Origin: Pseudomonadota bacterium | GTDB taxonomy: Bacteria > Pseudomonadota > Alphaproteobacteria > Rhizobiales > Xanthobacteraceae | NCBI GenBank assembly: GCA_023404705.1 | Contig: JAEYAU010000186.1 | Span: forward strand, 8,314-72,313 | Length of the DNA: 64,000 nucleotides | Direction of reading: 5' to 3' | Shown here: positions 1 to 7,720 of the stretch, piece by piece | How positions within the stretch are numbered: the first letter of the stretch is position 1 | How the letters are laid out: each line of letters begins with the position of its first letter | Notes under the pieces: model-generated | Seen by the model: the letters and a program-made list of their open reading frames with translations, nothing else | Database searches by the model: none | What the model was told of the DNA's origin: nothing | Translations under genes and position numbers: made by a program

Positions 1-37
1 CGCCCGTTCCGTCGATCGATTTGAGCGGAGCCGTCAT
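1..37 (-). CDS. proA: Gamma-glutamyl phosphate reductase, N-terminal 12 codons (5' end only)
   Basis: Only the start of this gene lies in the window; it runs off the left edge. The minus strand reads ATG at 37 preceded by AAGGA with a 6-nt spacer, and encodes M-T-A-P-L-K-S-I-D-G-T-G. From memory this resembles the N-terminus of ProA in Bradyrhizobium and Rhodopseudomonas (M-x-A-P-L-K-x-I-D-G). proB lies about 1.6 kb upstream on the same strand, and proA is its usual partner (glutamyl phosphate to glutamate semialdehyde in proline synthesis). Twelve residues are too few for certainty; the call rests on this resemblance plus context. Confidence 0.55.
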   Translation of the reverse strand, partial: MTAPLKSIDGTG

Positions 38-125
38 GCTGGTTCCTTGTGCACTTCTCCTAGCACGTCGGGGGCGGTGCTGCGAACCAGGCATGCTAGT
101 CTGACGGCGATCCATGGAGGTCGAC

Positions 126-389
126 ATGCCCCAGTTCAGACGGCCGCTCTACCAGCGCAACGACGGCGCCGACGAAGATCGCTGGCGCCTGGTGCTCGAC
201 ACGGACACCCAACGCCTGTTCGTCGAGCACGAGATGAAGCGTGGCGACACCCGCGGGCCGGGCTACAGCCTCGCGACCGACGAGATGGACCTGGCGACGT
301 TCCTCAGCGAGTCCGGGGAGGGACCGCATGCCCTGATCCGGCTCCTCGCCGGGCTGTTCGAGGAGCGCGCCGAAGCCGCGCGGCCCTGA
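126..389 (+). CDS. Hypothetical protein, 87 aa
   Basis: Small soluble acidic protein of unknown function. The start at 126 is chosen over an in-frame ATG at 114 because GGAGG at 116-120 sits 5 nt before it. No signal peptide, membrane segment or known motif is visible. The sequence has a two-part look: an N-terminal segment (RWRLVLDTDTQRLFVEHE) followed by a helical C-terminal half that ends LLAGLFEER. Proteins of this style occur as conserved hypotheticals in Bradyrhizobium relatives (impression from memory, not a search). It lies between proA and proB on the opposite strand, so it looks like an insertion into that pair. Confidence 0.6.
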   Translation: MPQFRRPLYQRNDGADEDRWRLVLDTDTQRLFVEHEMKRGDTRGPGYSLATDEMDLATFLSESGEGPHALIRLLAGLFEERAEAARP

Positions 390-506
390 ACCCGTGCATT
401 TGTCGGAAAGATGACTGTGGATTGCGAGGAAAACGCCCTGCCGTAGAGCAAACTTGTCACGGGAACGCATTGAGGCTGTGGGTGAATGAGGGCCGAGGAG
501 AAAACC

Positions 507-713
507 ATGTCCCCCGCAGACCTGCCGAGTCGGTTTCCCGTGGGCACGCGCTATGTCGTCGAAGGCGAAGACGGCAAGGACGGCGTGCTGCGCATCGTGG
601 CGCGCTACCTGATCTATCCGGACGGAACCCGGGTGGATCTCATGGTCGGCAAGACGCGCCGGCCGGCGCGCCGGAGCGGCCGGGCCCGATCGCAGCACGG
701 CCGCAAGCGCTAA
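507..713 (+). CDS. Hypothetical basic protein, 68 aa
   Basis: Short protein of unknown function with a beta-rich front part (TRYVVEGEDGKDGVLRIVAR) and a strongly basic tail of Arg/Lys/Gly. GAGGAG at 495-500 places the start at ATG 507 rather than the in-frame ATG at 486. The basic tail could contact nucleic acid, but that is a guess. A GGAAC at 462-466 has no matching -10 at the right distance, so I do not assign it a stress promoter. It is the second small gene of the insert between proA and proB. Confidence 0.5.
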   Translation: MSPADLPSRFPVGTRYVVEGEDGKDGVLRIVARYLIYPDGTRVDLMVGKTRRPARRSGRARSQHGRKR

Positions 714-833
714 GATGCCTTCCTAACATCCTTGCCCACCGCACGTTTTTGGCCTGAACTAGGTCATTGGCCGACCCTCGGAGTCGGGCCGCGCACGTAA
801 AATCGCGGTCATCAAAAAATTCTCGCAGCGTCA

Positions 834-858
834 GGAACCGCCCCATCGGTTCCGCGTT
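834..858 (+). promoter_or_regulatory. EcfG-type general stress promoter
   Basis: GGAAC at 834-838 and CGTT at 855-858 with exactly 16 nt between them, matching the alphaproteobacterial general-stress sigma factor (EcfG) consensus GGAAC-N16/17-CGTT. It lies about 105 nt before the first DUF6894 gene and on its strand. A second perfect copy precedes the second DUF6894 gene. Confidence 0.7.
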
Positions 859-964
859 GGTGGTCGTTGGACGGTGCGTCGCAGCCCCGCGCACAGTCCA
901 GAATCAGCGCCCCGGCCCCTCCCCCCGGCCGGGGCGTTTCAACTTCCGGGGACGCAGAGCCATC

Positions 965-1192
965 GTGCCGCGCTACTTCCTGAACCTCACGGACGGCAAG
1001 CAGGTCGTCGAGGATCCCGAAGGCCTGGAGCTTCCCGGCGAAGCCGCAGCACGTGAGGAAGCAGCTGTCCTCGCGCGCGAGCTGATTGCGCATCAGGAAG
1101 GCGATTGGGGCGGGTGGTCCATCGCGATCGTCGATGAGAAGGGTCGGCAAGTCGACACTGTGCCGGTGATTTCCACGCAGGACTCCGCCTAG
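965..1192 (+). CDS. DUF6894 family protein, 75 aa
   Basis: Small protein of the DUF6894 type common in Bradyrhizobium and relatives: it begins MPRYFLNLTDGKQVVEDPEG, continues with an Ala/Glu-rich helix, and ends with a W-S-I-A-I-V-D-E-x-G strand pair. The GTG at 965 is taken as start because it aligns with the start of the paralogue at 1390. Upstream in-frame ATG codons would add a long Arg-rich stretch that the paralogue lacks. No enzyme motif is present and no function is known to me. A perfect EcfG-type promoter lies upstream, so expression under general stress is likely (inference). Confidence 0.75.
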   Translation: MPRYFLNLTDGKQVVEDPEGLELPGEAAAREEAAVLARELIAHQEGDWGGWSIAIVDEKGRQVDTVPVISTQDSA

Positions 1193-1237
1193 CGGTACGA
1201 CCGAACCGCGTTGCTGCAAAAAAACCGCTGACGCATC

Positions 1238-1262
1238 GGAACATCCGTCGGCTCAGTGCGTT
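1238..1262 (+). promoter_or_regulatory. EcfG-type general stress promoter (second copy)
   Basis: GGAAC at 1238-1242, 16 nt, CGTT at 1259-1262. Same geometry as the promoter at 834-858. It points to the DUF6894 gene at 1390 and leaves a leader of roughly 120 nt. Confidence 0.7.
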
Positions 1263-1389
1263 AGGGGATGGCCTCATCGCTGAGTCGGATGGTGATCCGA
1301 TCCGGCCTGACACACGGGACGCATCAGCTCGTGTGGCGTGCGAGAGGCGCATTTGCGTCGATGCATTCCCGCACTGGAAGGCAGCCGAA

Positions 1390-1629
1390 ATGCCCCGTTA
1401 CTTCCTCGACTTCACGGACGGTGAGAAGACGATCAAGGATCCGGACGGCCTCGAGCTGTCCGGCCCGGCCGCAGCGCGCGCAGAGGCCATCACGTTCGGC
1501 CGCGAGCTCGTGACACGCGAGGAGATGGACTGGAGCGGTTGGTCGGTCGTGATCCACGACGAGGGTGGCCGCCAGCTCGACGTAATCCCGCTACTCGGCA
1601 CGGTGCGGACCGGAATTCGCGCGGCCTGA
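1390..1629 (+). CDS. DUF6894 family protein, 79 aa (paralogue)
   Basis: Tandem paralogue of the gene at 965: MPRYFLDFTDGEKTIKDPDG matches MPRYFLNLTDGKQVVEDPEG almost position for position, and both share the central helix with G-R-E-L-V/A-R-E-L and the W-S-V-V-I-H-D-E-G-G strand. GGAAGG at 1376-1381 lies 8 nt before the ATG. It has its own EcfG-type promoter. The pair therefore looks like a duplicated promoter-plus-gene unit. The molecular function is unknown. Confidence 0.8.
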   Translation: MPRYFLDFTDGEKTIKDPDGLELSGPAAARAEAITFGRELVTREEMDWSGWSVVIHDEGGRQLDVIPLLGTVRTGIRAA

Positions 1630-1678
1630 CCTTTATCGCTTCCTTGAAAGCTGCACAGAGCGCGCGATGTCCGCGCGC

Positions 1679-2806
1679 TTATTCGCGTCCCAACACCAGA
1701 TCGTCGCGGTGAATCATCTCGGCACGCCCCTCGATGCCGAGAATCTTCGCGATGTCGTTCGACGAGCGGCCTTTGATCTTGTCGGCGTCCACGGCGTCGT
1801 AAGCGACGAGACCGCGGCCGACCTCGGCGCCGTCGGGACCCCGCAAGATCACGGCGTCGCCGCGCGAGAAGTCGCCATCGATGCGGCGCACGCCCGCGGG
1901 CAGCAAGCTCTTCCCGCCGCGCAGCGCCGTGACGGCGCCGGCGTCGATGGTGAGCGTGCCCCTCGGCTCGAGCGAGCCCGCGATCCATCGCTTGCGCGAT
2001 GTGACCGGATTGGCCGGCGTGAGAAACCAGGTACAGCGGCCGCCCTTCGCAACGGCCGCGAGCGGATGCGCGACGCGGCCCGAGGCGATCACCATGTGCG
2101 TGCCGCCCGTGGTCGCGATCTTGCCGGCTTCGATCTTGGTCTGCATACCGCCGCGCGAGAGCTCGGAGCCCGCTGCGCCCGCGACGCCTTCGATCTCGGG
2201 TGTGATGCGCTCGACCAGCGGGATCAGCTTCGCGTCCGCCTTCTCGCCTGGCGGCGCATCGTAGAGGCCGTCGATATCGGAGAGCAAAACCAGCAGATCG
2301 GCGCTCGCCATGGTGGCGACGCGCGCGGCGAGGCGATCGTTATCGCCATAGCGGATCTCGGAGGTCGCCACCGTGTCGTTCTCGTTGATCACCGGAACGG
2401 CGCGCCATTCGAGGAGCTTGCCGATGGTCGAGCGCGCATTGAGATAACGCCGCCGCTCCTCGGTGTCGCCGAGCGTCACCAGCACCTGGCCGGCCGAGAT
2501 GCCGTGGCGACCGAGCGCCTCGGCCCAGGTGCGGGCCAGCGCGATCTGGCCGACCGCTGCAGCGGCCTGCGAGTCCTCGAGCCGCAGCGGCCCGCGCGGC
2601 AGCTTCAGCATGGCGCGGCCGAGCGCGATCGCGCCCGAGGAGACCACCAGCACGTCGCGGGCATCGCGGTGCAGCTCTGCGATGTCTGCCGCGAGCGAGG
2701 CGAGCCAATCCTCCTTCACGCCGCCGGCCTTGGCGTCGACCAGCAGAGACGAGCCTACCTTGACGACGATGCGGCGGAATTCGGCGATGGTGGGGATGCG
2801 CGACAT
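1679..2806 (-). CDS. proB: Glutamate 5-kinase
   Basis: First enzyme of proline synthesis: phosphorylates L-glutamate to glutamyl 5-phosphate. The 375-aa length fits the full bacterial form. The amino-acid-kinase domain occupies about residues 10-260, with the N-terminal IVVKVGSSLLVD, the central INENDTVATSEIRYGDNDRL glutamate/phosphate loop and GGMQTKIEAGKIATTGG. A C-terminal PUA domain (about 285-365) follows, ending near the SNDIAKILG segment. Its normal order obgE-proB-proA is kept on the minus strand, but about 1.6 kb of small plus-strand genes now separate it from proA, so proA probably needs its own promoter. Confidence 0.95.
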   Translation of the reverse strand: MSRIPTIAEFRRIVVKVGSSLLVDAKAGGVKEDWLASLAADIAELHRDARDVLVVSSGAIALGRAMLKLPRGPLRLEDSQAAAAVGQIALARTWAEALGRHGISAGQVLVTLGDTEERRRYLNARSTIGKLLEWRAVPVINENDTVATSEIRYGDNDRLAARVATMASADLLVLLSDIDGLYDAPPGEKADAKLIPLVERITPEIEGVAGAAGSELSRGGMQTKIEAGKIATTGGTHMVIASGRVAHPLAAVAKGGRCTWFLTPANPVTSRKRWIAGSLEPRGTLTIDAGAVTALRGGKSLLPAGVRRIDGDFSRGDAVILRGPDGAEVGRGLVAYDAVDADKIKGRSSNDIAKILGIEGRAEMIHRDDLVLGRE

Positions 2807-2886
2807 GATCGATTTACGCTGCCGGGCCCGGCGGCCCGCGGGAGCGGGTTATCCATCACATGCGGAGGGGCTTGGCAATCACCCGG

Positions 2887-2912
2887 GGAACCGAGCCCTG
2901 CGCAAAGCGGTT
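2887..2912 (+). promoter_or_regulatory. Candidate EcfG-type promoter (imperfect)
   Basis: GGAAC at 2887-2891 followed after 17 nt by GGTT at 2909-2912. The spacing is in the allowed range, but the -10 has G for C. It would start transcription about 20-25 nt before the DUF72 gene at 2943. Weak without expression data. Confidence 0.35.
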
Positions 2913-2942
2913 CAAGAAGCGGTATCCGCATTGCGAGTCGCT

Positions 2943-3695
2943 ATGGCAGACGTCTTCATCGGCACCTCCGGCTGGACCTATGACGGGTGGCGTGGCCCGT
3001 TCTACCCCGAGGACGTGCCGAAAAAGGACTGGCTGCGCTGGTATGGCGAGCAGTTTCCGACCACCGAGATCAACGGCTCGTTCTACCGCACCCCGTCTCT
3101 CGAAGCCGTACGGGCGTGGCGTGAGACGACGCCGGAAGGCTTCGTCTTCGCCTGGAAGGCGTCGAAGTTCATCACCCACTGGAAGCGGCTGAGCGACAAG
3201 TCGCGCAACAGCATCGCCCTGATGAACACGCGGCTGCGCGCGCTCGGCCGGAAGGTCGGCCCCGTGCTGTTCCAGCTGCCGCCGAAGATGCAGGCCAATC
3301 CGGAGCGGCTGACGTCCTTCCTGCGACTGCTCTCGGACCGCTACGATTACGTCTTCGAGTTCCGGCACCCGACTTGGTACACGGACGAGGTCATGGAGAT
3401 CTTGGAGAAGCATGGCGTCGCGCTGTGCATCTCGGATCATCACGATGCGCCGTCGCCCTGGACCGTCACGGCGCGGCACGTCTATGTGCGCGGCCATGGG
3501 CCGGGCGGACGCTACAAGGACCACTATCCGGACGAGACCCTCGAGGAATGGGCGCGGCTGATCCGCAAGTGGCAGCGCGAGAAGCGCATGGTCTACTGCT
3601 ATTTCGACAACGACCAGAAGAGCGCTGCGCCCGTGGATGCGCGCAAGCTGATCTCGCTGCTGGAAGGCAAGTCGAAGCGCGCGAAGGCGGCCTGA
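2943..3695 (+). CDS. DUF72 (YecE-like) domain protein, 250 aa
   Basis: TIM-barrel protein of the DUF72 family, whose biochemical role is not settled. Recognisable features are the N-terminal FIGTSGWTYDGWRGPFYP, the segment TTEINGSFYRTPS, FVFAWKASKFITHWKRL, GPVLFQLPP, FEFRHPTWY and the C-terminal YCYFDNDQ. ATG 2943 is the start where the family signature begins; the longer upstream reading frame runs antisense through proB and is not real. The stop codon abuts the obgE stop at 3696 with no base between, so the two genes converge tightly. Confidence 0.9.
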   Translation: MADVFIGTSGWTYDGWRGPFYPEDVPKKDWLRWYGEQFPTTEINGSFYRTPSLEAVRAWRETTPEGFVFAWKASKFITHWKRLSDKSRNSIALMNTRLRALGRKVGPVLFQLPPKMQANPERLTSFLRLLSDRYDYVFEFRHPTWYTDEVMEILEKHGVALCISDHHDAPSPWTVTARHVYVRGHGPGGRYKDHYPDETLEEWARLIRKWQREKRMVYCYFDNDQKSAAPVDARKLISLLEGKSKRAKAA

Positions 3696-4730
3696 TCAGG
3701 GCTGCCACTTTCCGACCGCGGCGCGCTTGCTGGCGCCGTATTTCGCCTCCTCGATTATGTCGAGCAGCGCGCGCAGCGCCTCCTGCACGCCTTGGCGGCT
3801 CGCCGAGGAGAGCACGAGGGGTGTCTTCTTGGCGGCGCGCTTGAGGCGGGCGAGCTGCTCCTTGCGTTGTTCGTCCGTGAGGGCGTCGGCCTTTGAGAGC
3901 GCGACGATCTCGGGCTTGTCGACGAGCTCGTGTCCATAGGCTTCGAGCTCGCCGCGCACGGTCTTGTAGGCCTTGCCGGCGTGCTCGCAGGTGCCGTCCA
4001 CCAGATGCAGCAGCACGCGGCAGCGCTCGATATGGCCGAGGAAGCGGTCGCCGAGGCCGGCGCCCTCGTGCGCGCCTTCGATCAGGCCCGGGATGTCGGC
4101 GAGCACGAACTCGGAGGCATCGATGCGCACGACGCCGAGCTGCGGGTTGAGCGTCGTGAACGGATAGTCGGCGATCTTCGGCTTGGCGGCGCTCACAGCG
4201 GCGAGGAAGGTCGACTTGCCGGCATTCGGCAGGCCGACGAGGCCCGCGTCGGCGATCAGCTTGAGGCGCAGCCAGATCCAGCGCTCCTCGCCGGGCTCGC
4301 CCGGGTTGGCGCGCCGCGGCGCGCGGTTGGTCGAGGATTTGAAGCGGGTGTTGCCGAAGCCGCCATTGCCGCCCTTGGCGAGCACGATGCGCTGGCCGAC
4401 ATGCGTGAGATCCGCGAGCAGGGTCTCGCGGTCCTCGTCGAAGATCTGGGTGCCGACCGGGACCTTCAGCATCACGTCGTCACCGCCGGCGCCGTGCCGG
4501 TCCGAGCCCTTGCCGTGCTCGCCCTTCTTGGCCTTGAAGTGCTGCTGGTAGCGGTAGTCGATGAGCGTGTTGAGCCCGTCCACGGCCTCGATGATCACAT
4601 CGCCGCCGCGCCCGCCGTCGCCCCCATTGGGGCCACCGAACTCGATGAACTTCTCGCGCCGGAACGACACGCAGCCGTTGCCGCCGTCGCCGGAGCGCAC
4701 ATAGACCTTGGCTTCGTCGAGGAACTTCAT
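3696..4730 (-). CDS. obgE: Obg-type GTPase (ribosome assembly)
   Basis: Essential GTPase bound to the 50S subunit and linked to stress signalling. The 344-aa protein starts MKFLDEAKVYVRSGDGGNGC, the glycine-rich Obg fold (residues 1-158). It continues with the G domain (about 160-335): G1 GLPNAGKST near residue 168, G2 PFTTLNP, G3 DIPGLIEGA, G4 SKAD. There is no long C-terminal acidic tail. ATG 4730 is chosen because the Obg domain begins there; the upstream extension of the frame has no homology. It sits in the conserved rplU-rpmA-obgE-proB neighbourhood, though four plus-strand or unrelated genes now intervene. Confidence 0.97.
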   Translation of the reverse strand: MKFLDEAKVYVRSGDGGNGCVSFRREKFIEFGGPNGGDGGRGGDVIIEAVDGLNTLIDYRYQQHFKAKKGEHGKGSDRHGAGGDDVMLKVPVGTQIFDEDRETLLADLTHVGQRIVLAKGGNGGFGNTRFKSSTNRAPRRANPGEPGEERWIWLRLKLIADAGLVGLPNAGKSTFLAAVSAAKPKIADYPFTTLNPQLGVVRIDASEFVLADIPGLIEGAHEGAGLGDRFLGHIERCRVLLHLVDGTCEHAGKAYKTVRGELEAYGHELVDKPEIVALSKADALTDEQRKEQLARLKRAAKKTPLVLSSASRQGVQEALRALLDIIEEAKYGASKRAAVGKWQP

Positions 4731-4939
4731 GGGTTCGGTTCGCGCTGCATGGTGCCGCTGAGTTAACGGAAAGCCGGCGCCTGGGCCAGGGCAGGGGCCG
4801 AAAATCGCCGATTCAGGGTGAACTTCGGCCCTCGTGCATGTCGGGTATGCGGGCCGGCTCCGCAAGGCGGCTTGCTGGACGGGCAGGCTGCGCCTTATGG
4901 TCCGGCCCCACCGACACCTTCTCCTCCCCGCATCGACGC

Positions 4940-5845
4940 ATGACACCGCTCGCCGCCGGCGCTTCCCGACGTTCCGCTACGCTCGCCGGCATCGGCCTGA
5001 TGCTGCTCGGCATCTTCCTGTTCTCCTGCAACGACGTGCTGGGGAAATGGATGCTGAGCACCTATAGCGTCGGGCAGATGCTGCTGATCCGCAGCCTCGC
5101 GGCCATGCTGCTGCTGCTGCCGTTCATTTGGCGCGAGCGCAATTCCTTCGCGGTGGCGCCGCGGCCGGGACTGCAGCTGCTGCGCGTCGTGCTCGCGACG
5201 CTCGAGAGCGTGATGTTCTTCTGGGCCGTCACCTATCTGCCGCTCGCCGACGTCGTGACCTTCTATCTCGCGGGCCCGATCTACGTCACCGCGCTTTCTG
5301 CGCTGTTCCTCGGCGAGCATGTCGGCTGGCGCCGCTGGAGCGCCGTGCTGGTCGGCTTCCTCGGCGTGATCATCTGTCTGCGTCCCTCGGCCGCGACGCT
5401 GACCATGCCGGCGCTGATCGCGCTCGCGGGCAGCATCTTCTTCGCGCTCTTGATGATCACGACCCGCACGCTGCGCGGCACCTCGGATACGGTGCTGATC
5501 ACCGGCATCACCAGCGGCGCGCTCATCTTCGGTCTCGTCACGGCGCCCTTCGCATGGGTGACGCCTTCGCCGCGTGACATCGCGCTGCTGGCGCTGCTCG
5601 GCGTGGTGGCGCAGACCGCGCATGTCTGCGTCAACCGCTCGCTCAAGCTCGCGCCCGCGAGCGTGGTCGTGCCGTATCAATACACGCTGATCGTCTGGGC
5701 CGTGGTGCTCGGCTATCTGGTGTTCGGCGACGTGCCGGAGCCGCTGATGCTGGTCGGCGCCGGCATCATCGTCGGGGCTGGGCTGTTCATCTTCCTGCGC
5801 GAGCAGGCGCGAGGTGTGGCCTCTGCGCCGGCCGAGTATCCGTGA
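4940..5845 (+). CDS. EamA/DMT-family membrane transporter
   Basis: Inner-membrane permease of the drug/metabolite transporter superfamily with two EamA halves and about ten membrane helices (for example GIGLMLLGIFLFSC, VVTFYLAGPIYVTALSALFL and a C-terminal MLVGAGIIVGAGLFIFL). The substrate cannot be told from sequence. The start at ATG 4940 gives 301 aa, the family length; a longer in-frame start at 4838 would add 34 residues with no family match. Its 3' end overlaps the convergent LysR gene by 59 bp. Confidence 0.85.
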   Translation: MTPLAAGASRRSATLAGIGLMLLGIFLFSCNDVLGKWMLSTYSVGQMLLIRSLAAMLLLLPFIWRERNSFAVAPRPGLQLLRVVLATLESVMFFWAVTYLPLADVVTFYLAGPIYVTALSALFLGEHVGWRRWSAVLVGFLGVIICLRPSAATLTMPALIALAGSIFFALLMITTRTLRGTSDTVLITGITSGALIFGLVTAPFAWVTPSPRDIALLALLGVVAQTAHVCVNRSLKLAPASVVVPYQYTLIVWAVVLGYLVFGDVPEPLMLVGAGIIVGAGLFIFLREQARGVASAPAEYP

Positions 5846-6740
5846 ACGCCTCGCGCAGAAATGCCGTGAGCAGCTCGGCGAAGCTCTCGGCATAGTGCGG
5901 GAGCGTGCGGCGCTTGTCCCAGAGGACCGCGAGGGTGAGCAGCAGCGACTCGCCGCGATAGGTCACGGGAGACGTGCGGATCGTCGCGGGATCGGTCTCG
6001 ATGATCGACGGGATCACGGCGACGCCGTGGCCTTGCCGTGCCAGCGCCAGCAGCGCGTTGGCGGTGCTGGATTCGAACATCACTTGCGGCCGCACGGCCG
6101 CGAGGCCGCACGCTGCATCGAAGACGTTGCGGGTCGCGTAGTTCTGGTTCAGCAGCAGCAGCGGATGACGAACCAGGCTTGCGATGTCGATCGTCGCCTC
6201 CGAGCCGAAAGGGTGGTCCGGCGCGCGGGCGGCCAGAAGCCGGAAGGGCGGCAGGACGTGGCTGCCGAAGCGATGATCGTCGATGTGAATCCCGTTGATC
6301 ACGTTGATCGAAAGATGCGCCTCGCCGCGCTCCAGCATCGTGAGATGCGTGGCCGCGTCGGCTTCGATCAGATCCAGGCGCACGTCCGGGACCTGCTCCG
6401 CATAGTGATGCAGGAAGCGCGGGAAGATGGCCTCGATCGTCAGCGCCGAGGCCGCGACCTTCAGCACCTTCAAGTCGCCGCGACGCAGCGCCTGGGCGCG
6501 TTCGCCGAGCGAACGCACGCAGGCCAGGATGCCGCGGCAGTCGCCGAGCAGCTGCTCGCCGCGCGGCGACAGGATGAGGCGCCGGCCTTCGCGCTCGAAC
6601 AGGGGGAAGCCGAGCTGCTCCTCGAGACTGCGGATCTGGCGCGACAGAGCCGGCTGGGTCACGTGCAGCACCGCTGCGGCGCGTGACACGGTGCCGTGCT
6701 CCGCGACCGTCACGAAGGTCTTCAACTGCTTCAGGTCCAT
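5787..6740 (-). CDS. LysR-family transcriptional regulator, 317 aa
   Basis: Typical LysR architecture: N-terminal winged helix-turn-helix (residues 1-60, MDLKQLKTFVTVAEHGTVSR then LHVTQPALSRQIRSLEEQLG) and a periplasmic-binding-like effector domain (about 90-300). LysR proteins usually control a neighbouring, often divergent gene. Here the divergent neighbour is the peroxiredoxin-like gene at 6978, 237 bp away, and the convergent neighbour is the EamA permease, whose end it overlaps. Either could be its target; the effector is unknown. Confidence 0.93.
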   Translation of the reverse strand: MDLKQLKTFVTVAEHGTVSRAAAVLHVTQPALSRQIRSLEEQLGFPLFEREGRRLILSPRGEQLLGDCRGILACVRSLGERAQALRRGDLKVLKVAASALTIEAIFPRFLHHYAEQVPDVRLDLIEADAATHLTMLERGEAHLSINVINGIHIDDHRFGSHVLPPFRLLAARAPDHPFGSEATIDIASLVRHPLLLLNQNYATRNVFDAACGLAAVRPQVMFESSTANALLALARQGHGVAVIPSIIETDPATIRTSPVTYRGESLLLTLAVLWDKRRTLPHYAESFAELLTAFLREAFTDTRPAQRPHLAPARAGR

Positions 6741-6977
6741 GGCGCCCCCGCCGGCTCGCCGACAGATACCCGGCGTGATCCGGATATCCGCAAGTGGCAG
6801 CTAACAGGCTCCGGGCGCCAGTCCGTGTGAGGCGTCTCACAATTCCGACGACCGAGCCTCAGCGATCATATGCCCGCGCTGCATGACACACGACAACAAA
6901 TCGGCATTGGACGGGCGCGGTCTACATGCGGATTCTGGACACGGCACGTATCGCGCGTGCAGCCCGGAGACATGCGG

Positions 6978-7508
6978 ATGGCCTTTCGGCTCAACGATAT
7001 GGTCGCGAATTTCTGGCAGAGCTCCTCCCAGGGCCCGCTTAATCTTTACAATTTTGCGCGCGGCGACTGGGTCGTCTTCTTCGCCTATCCGAAAGACTTC
7101 TCGGCCGTCGCGACGGCCGAGATCGCTGCCGCTGCGCGGCTCGTGCCGGATCTCCGGCAGCGCGGCGCGCGGCTCCTCGGTCTGTCGGTCGATACCGCAG
7201 AAAGCCACCGCGAATGGCTCAAGGAGCTGGAGGCTAGGCACGCACTGCGCATCGATTTTCCGCTCGTCGCCGACAGCGACCGCAGCGTGGCGCAGCTCTA
7301 CGGCATGCTCGACCCGCGCGATCCCGATCGTCGGACCTCGTCCTGGACCTTGATCATCAGCCCGAACAAGCAGCTGCGGCTCGCGCAGTCCTCGTCGGCC
7401 GCGATGCCGCGCGACTTCGCGGAGATCGTCCGCGCGCTCGATGGGCTCCGACCCGCGCGGCGAAACAGCAAGGCGGCGCTTCGAGCCGAGGAATGCGGAG
7501 CGGTGTGA
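6978..7508 (+). CDS. Peroxiredoxin-like (Prx6/1-Cys type) protein lacking the peroxidatic Cys
   Basis: 176-aa AhpC/TSA-fold protein closest in pattern to 1-Cys peroxiredoxins: WVVFFAYPKDFSAVATAEI, then LLGLSVDTAESHREWLKELE and FPLVADSDRSVAQLYGMLDP. In active enzymes the first segment reads P-x3-T-x2-C; here Thr is Ser and the peroxidatic Cys is Ala (codon GCG at the expected place). The usual Arg before the F-x-I-D strand is also missing (RRTSSWTLII). The only Cys is four residues from the C-terminus. It probably is not a normal peroxidase. Start 6978 has GGAGA 7 nt upstream; the ATG at 6972 has too short a spacer. Confidence 0.8.
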   Translation: MAFRLNDMVANFWQSSSQGPLNLYNFARGDWVVFFAYPKDFSAVATAEIAAAARLVPDLRQRGARLLGLSVDTAESHREWLKELEARHALRIDFPLVADSDRSVAQLYGMLDPRDPDRRTSSWTLIISPNKQLRLAQSSSAAMPRDFAEIVRALDGLRPARRNSKAALRAEECGAV

Positions 7509-7720
7509 TCCTTCTCCGCGCGCCGGAGGCGACGGTGAAAAAGAACCACGCCAAGCCGATGCGACGAGACAGCGCTTGTGTCGGAATGGGTGCGTCAGTC
7601 GCGCGCTTGAGAATGGTGTTGGGATGCGCTTCGATCGGCTCTCGCGGCATTGTTGCTCGAACCGGATAGGGCGATCACCCGGCGCCGGATAACAGTGCGG
7701 ACGACATCCCGGAGGGGCTC

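Noticed and set aside
462..486. GGAAC before the 68-aa gene as an EcfG promoter
   Set aside because: No GTT at 16-18 nt distance; the bases there read TGAAT.
47..757. 236-aa reading frame on the plus strand and a 200-aa frame on the minus strand over the same bases
   Set aside because: Arg/Pro/His-rich compositions typical of shadow frames; two shorter frames there have good ribosome sites and normal composition.
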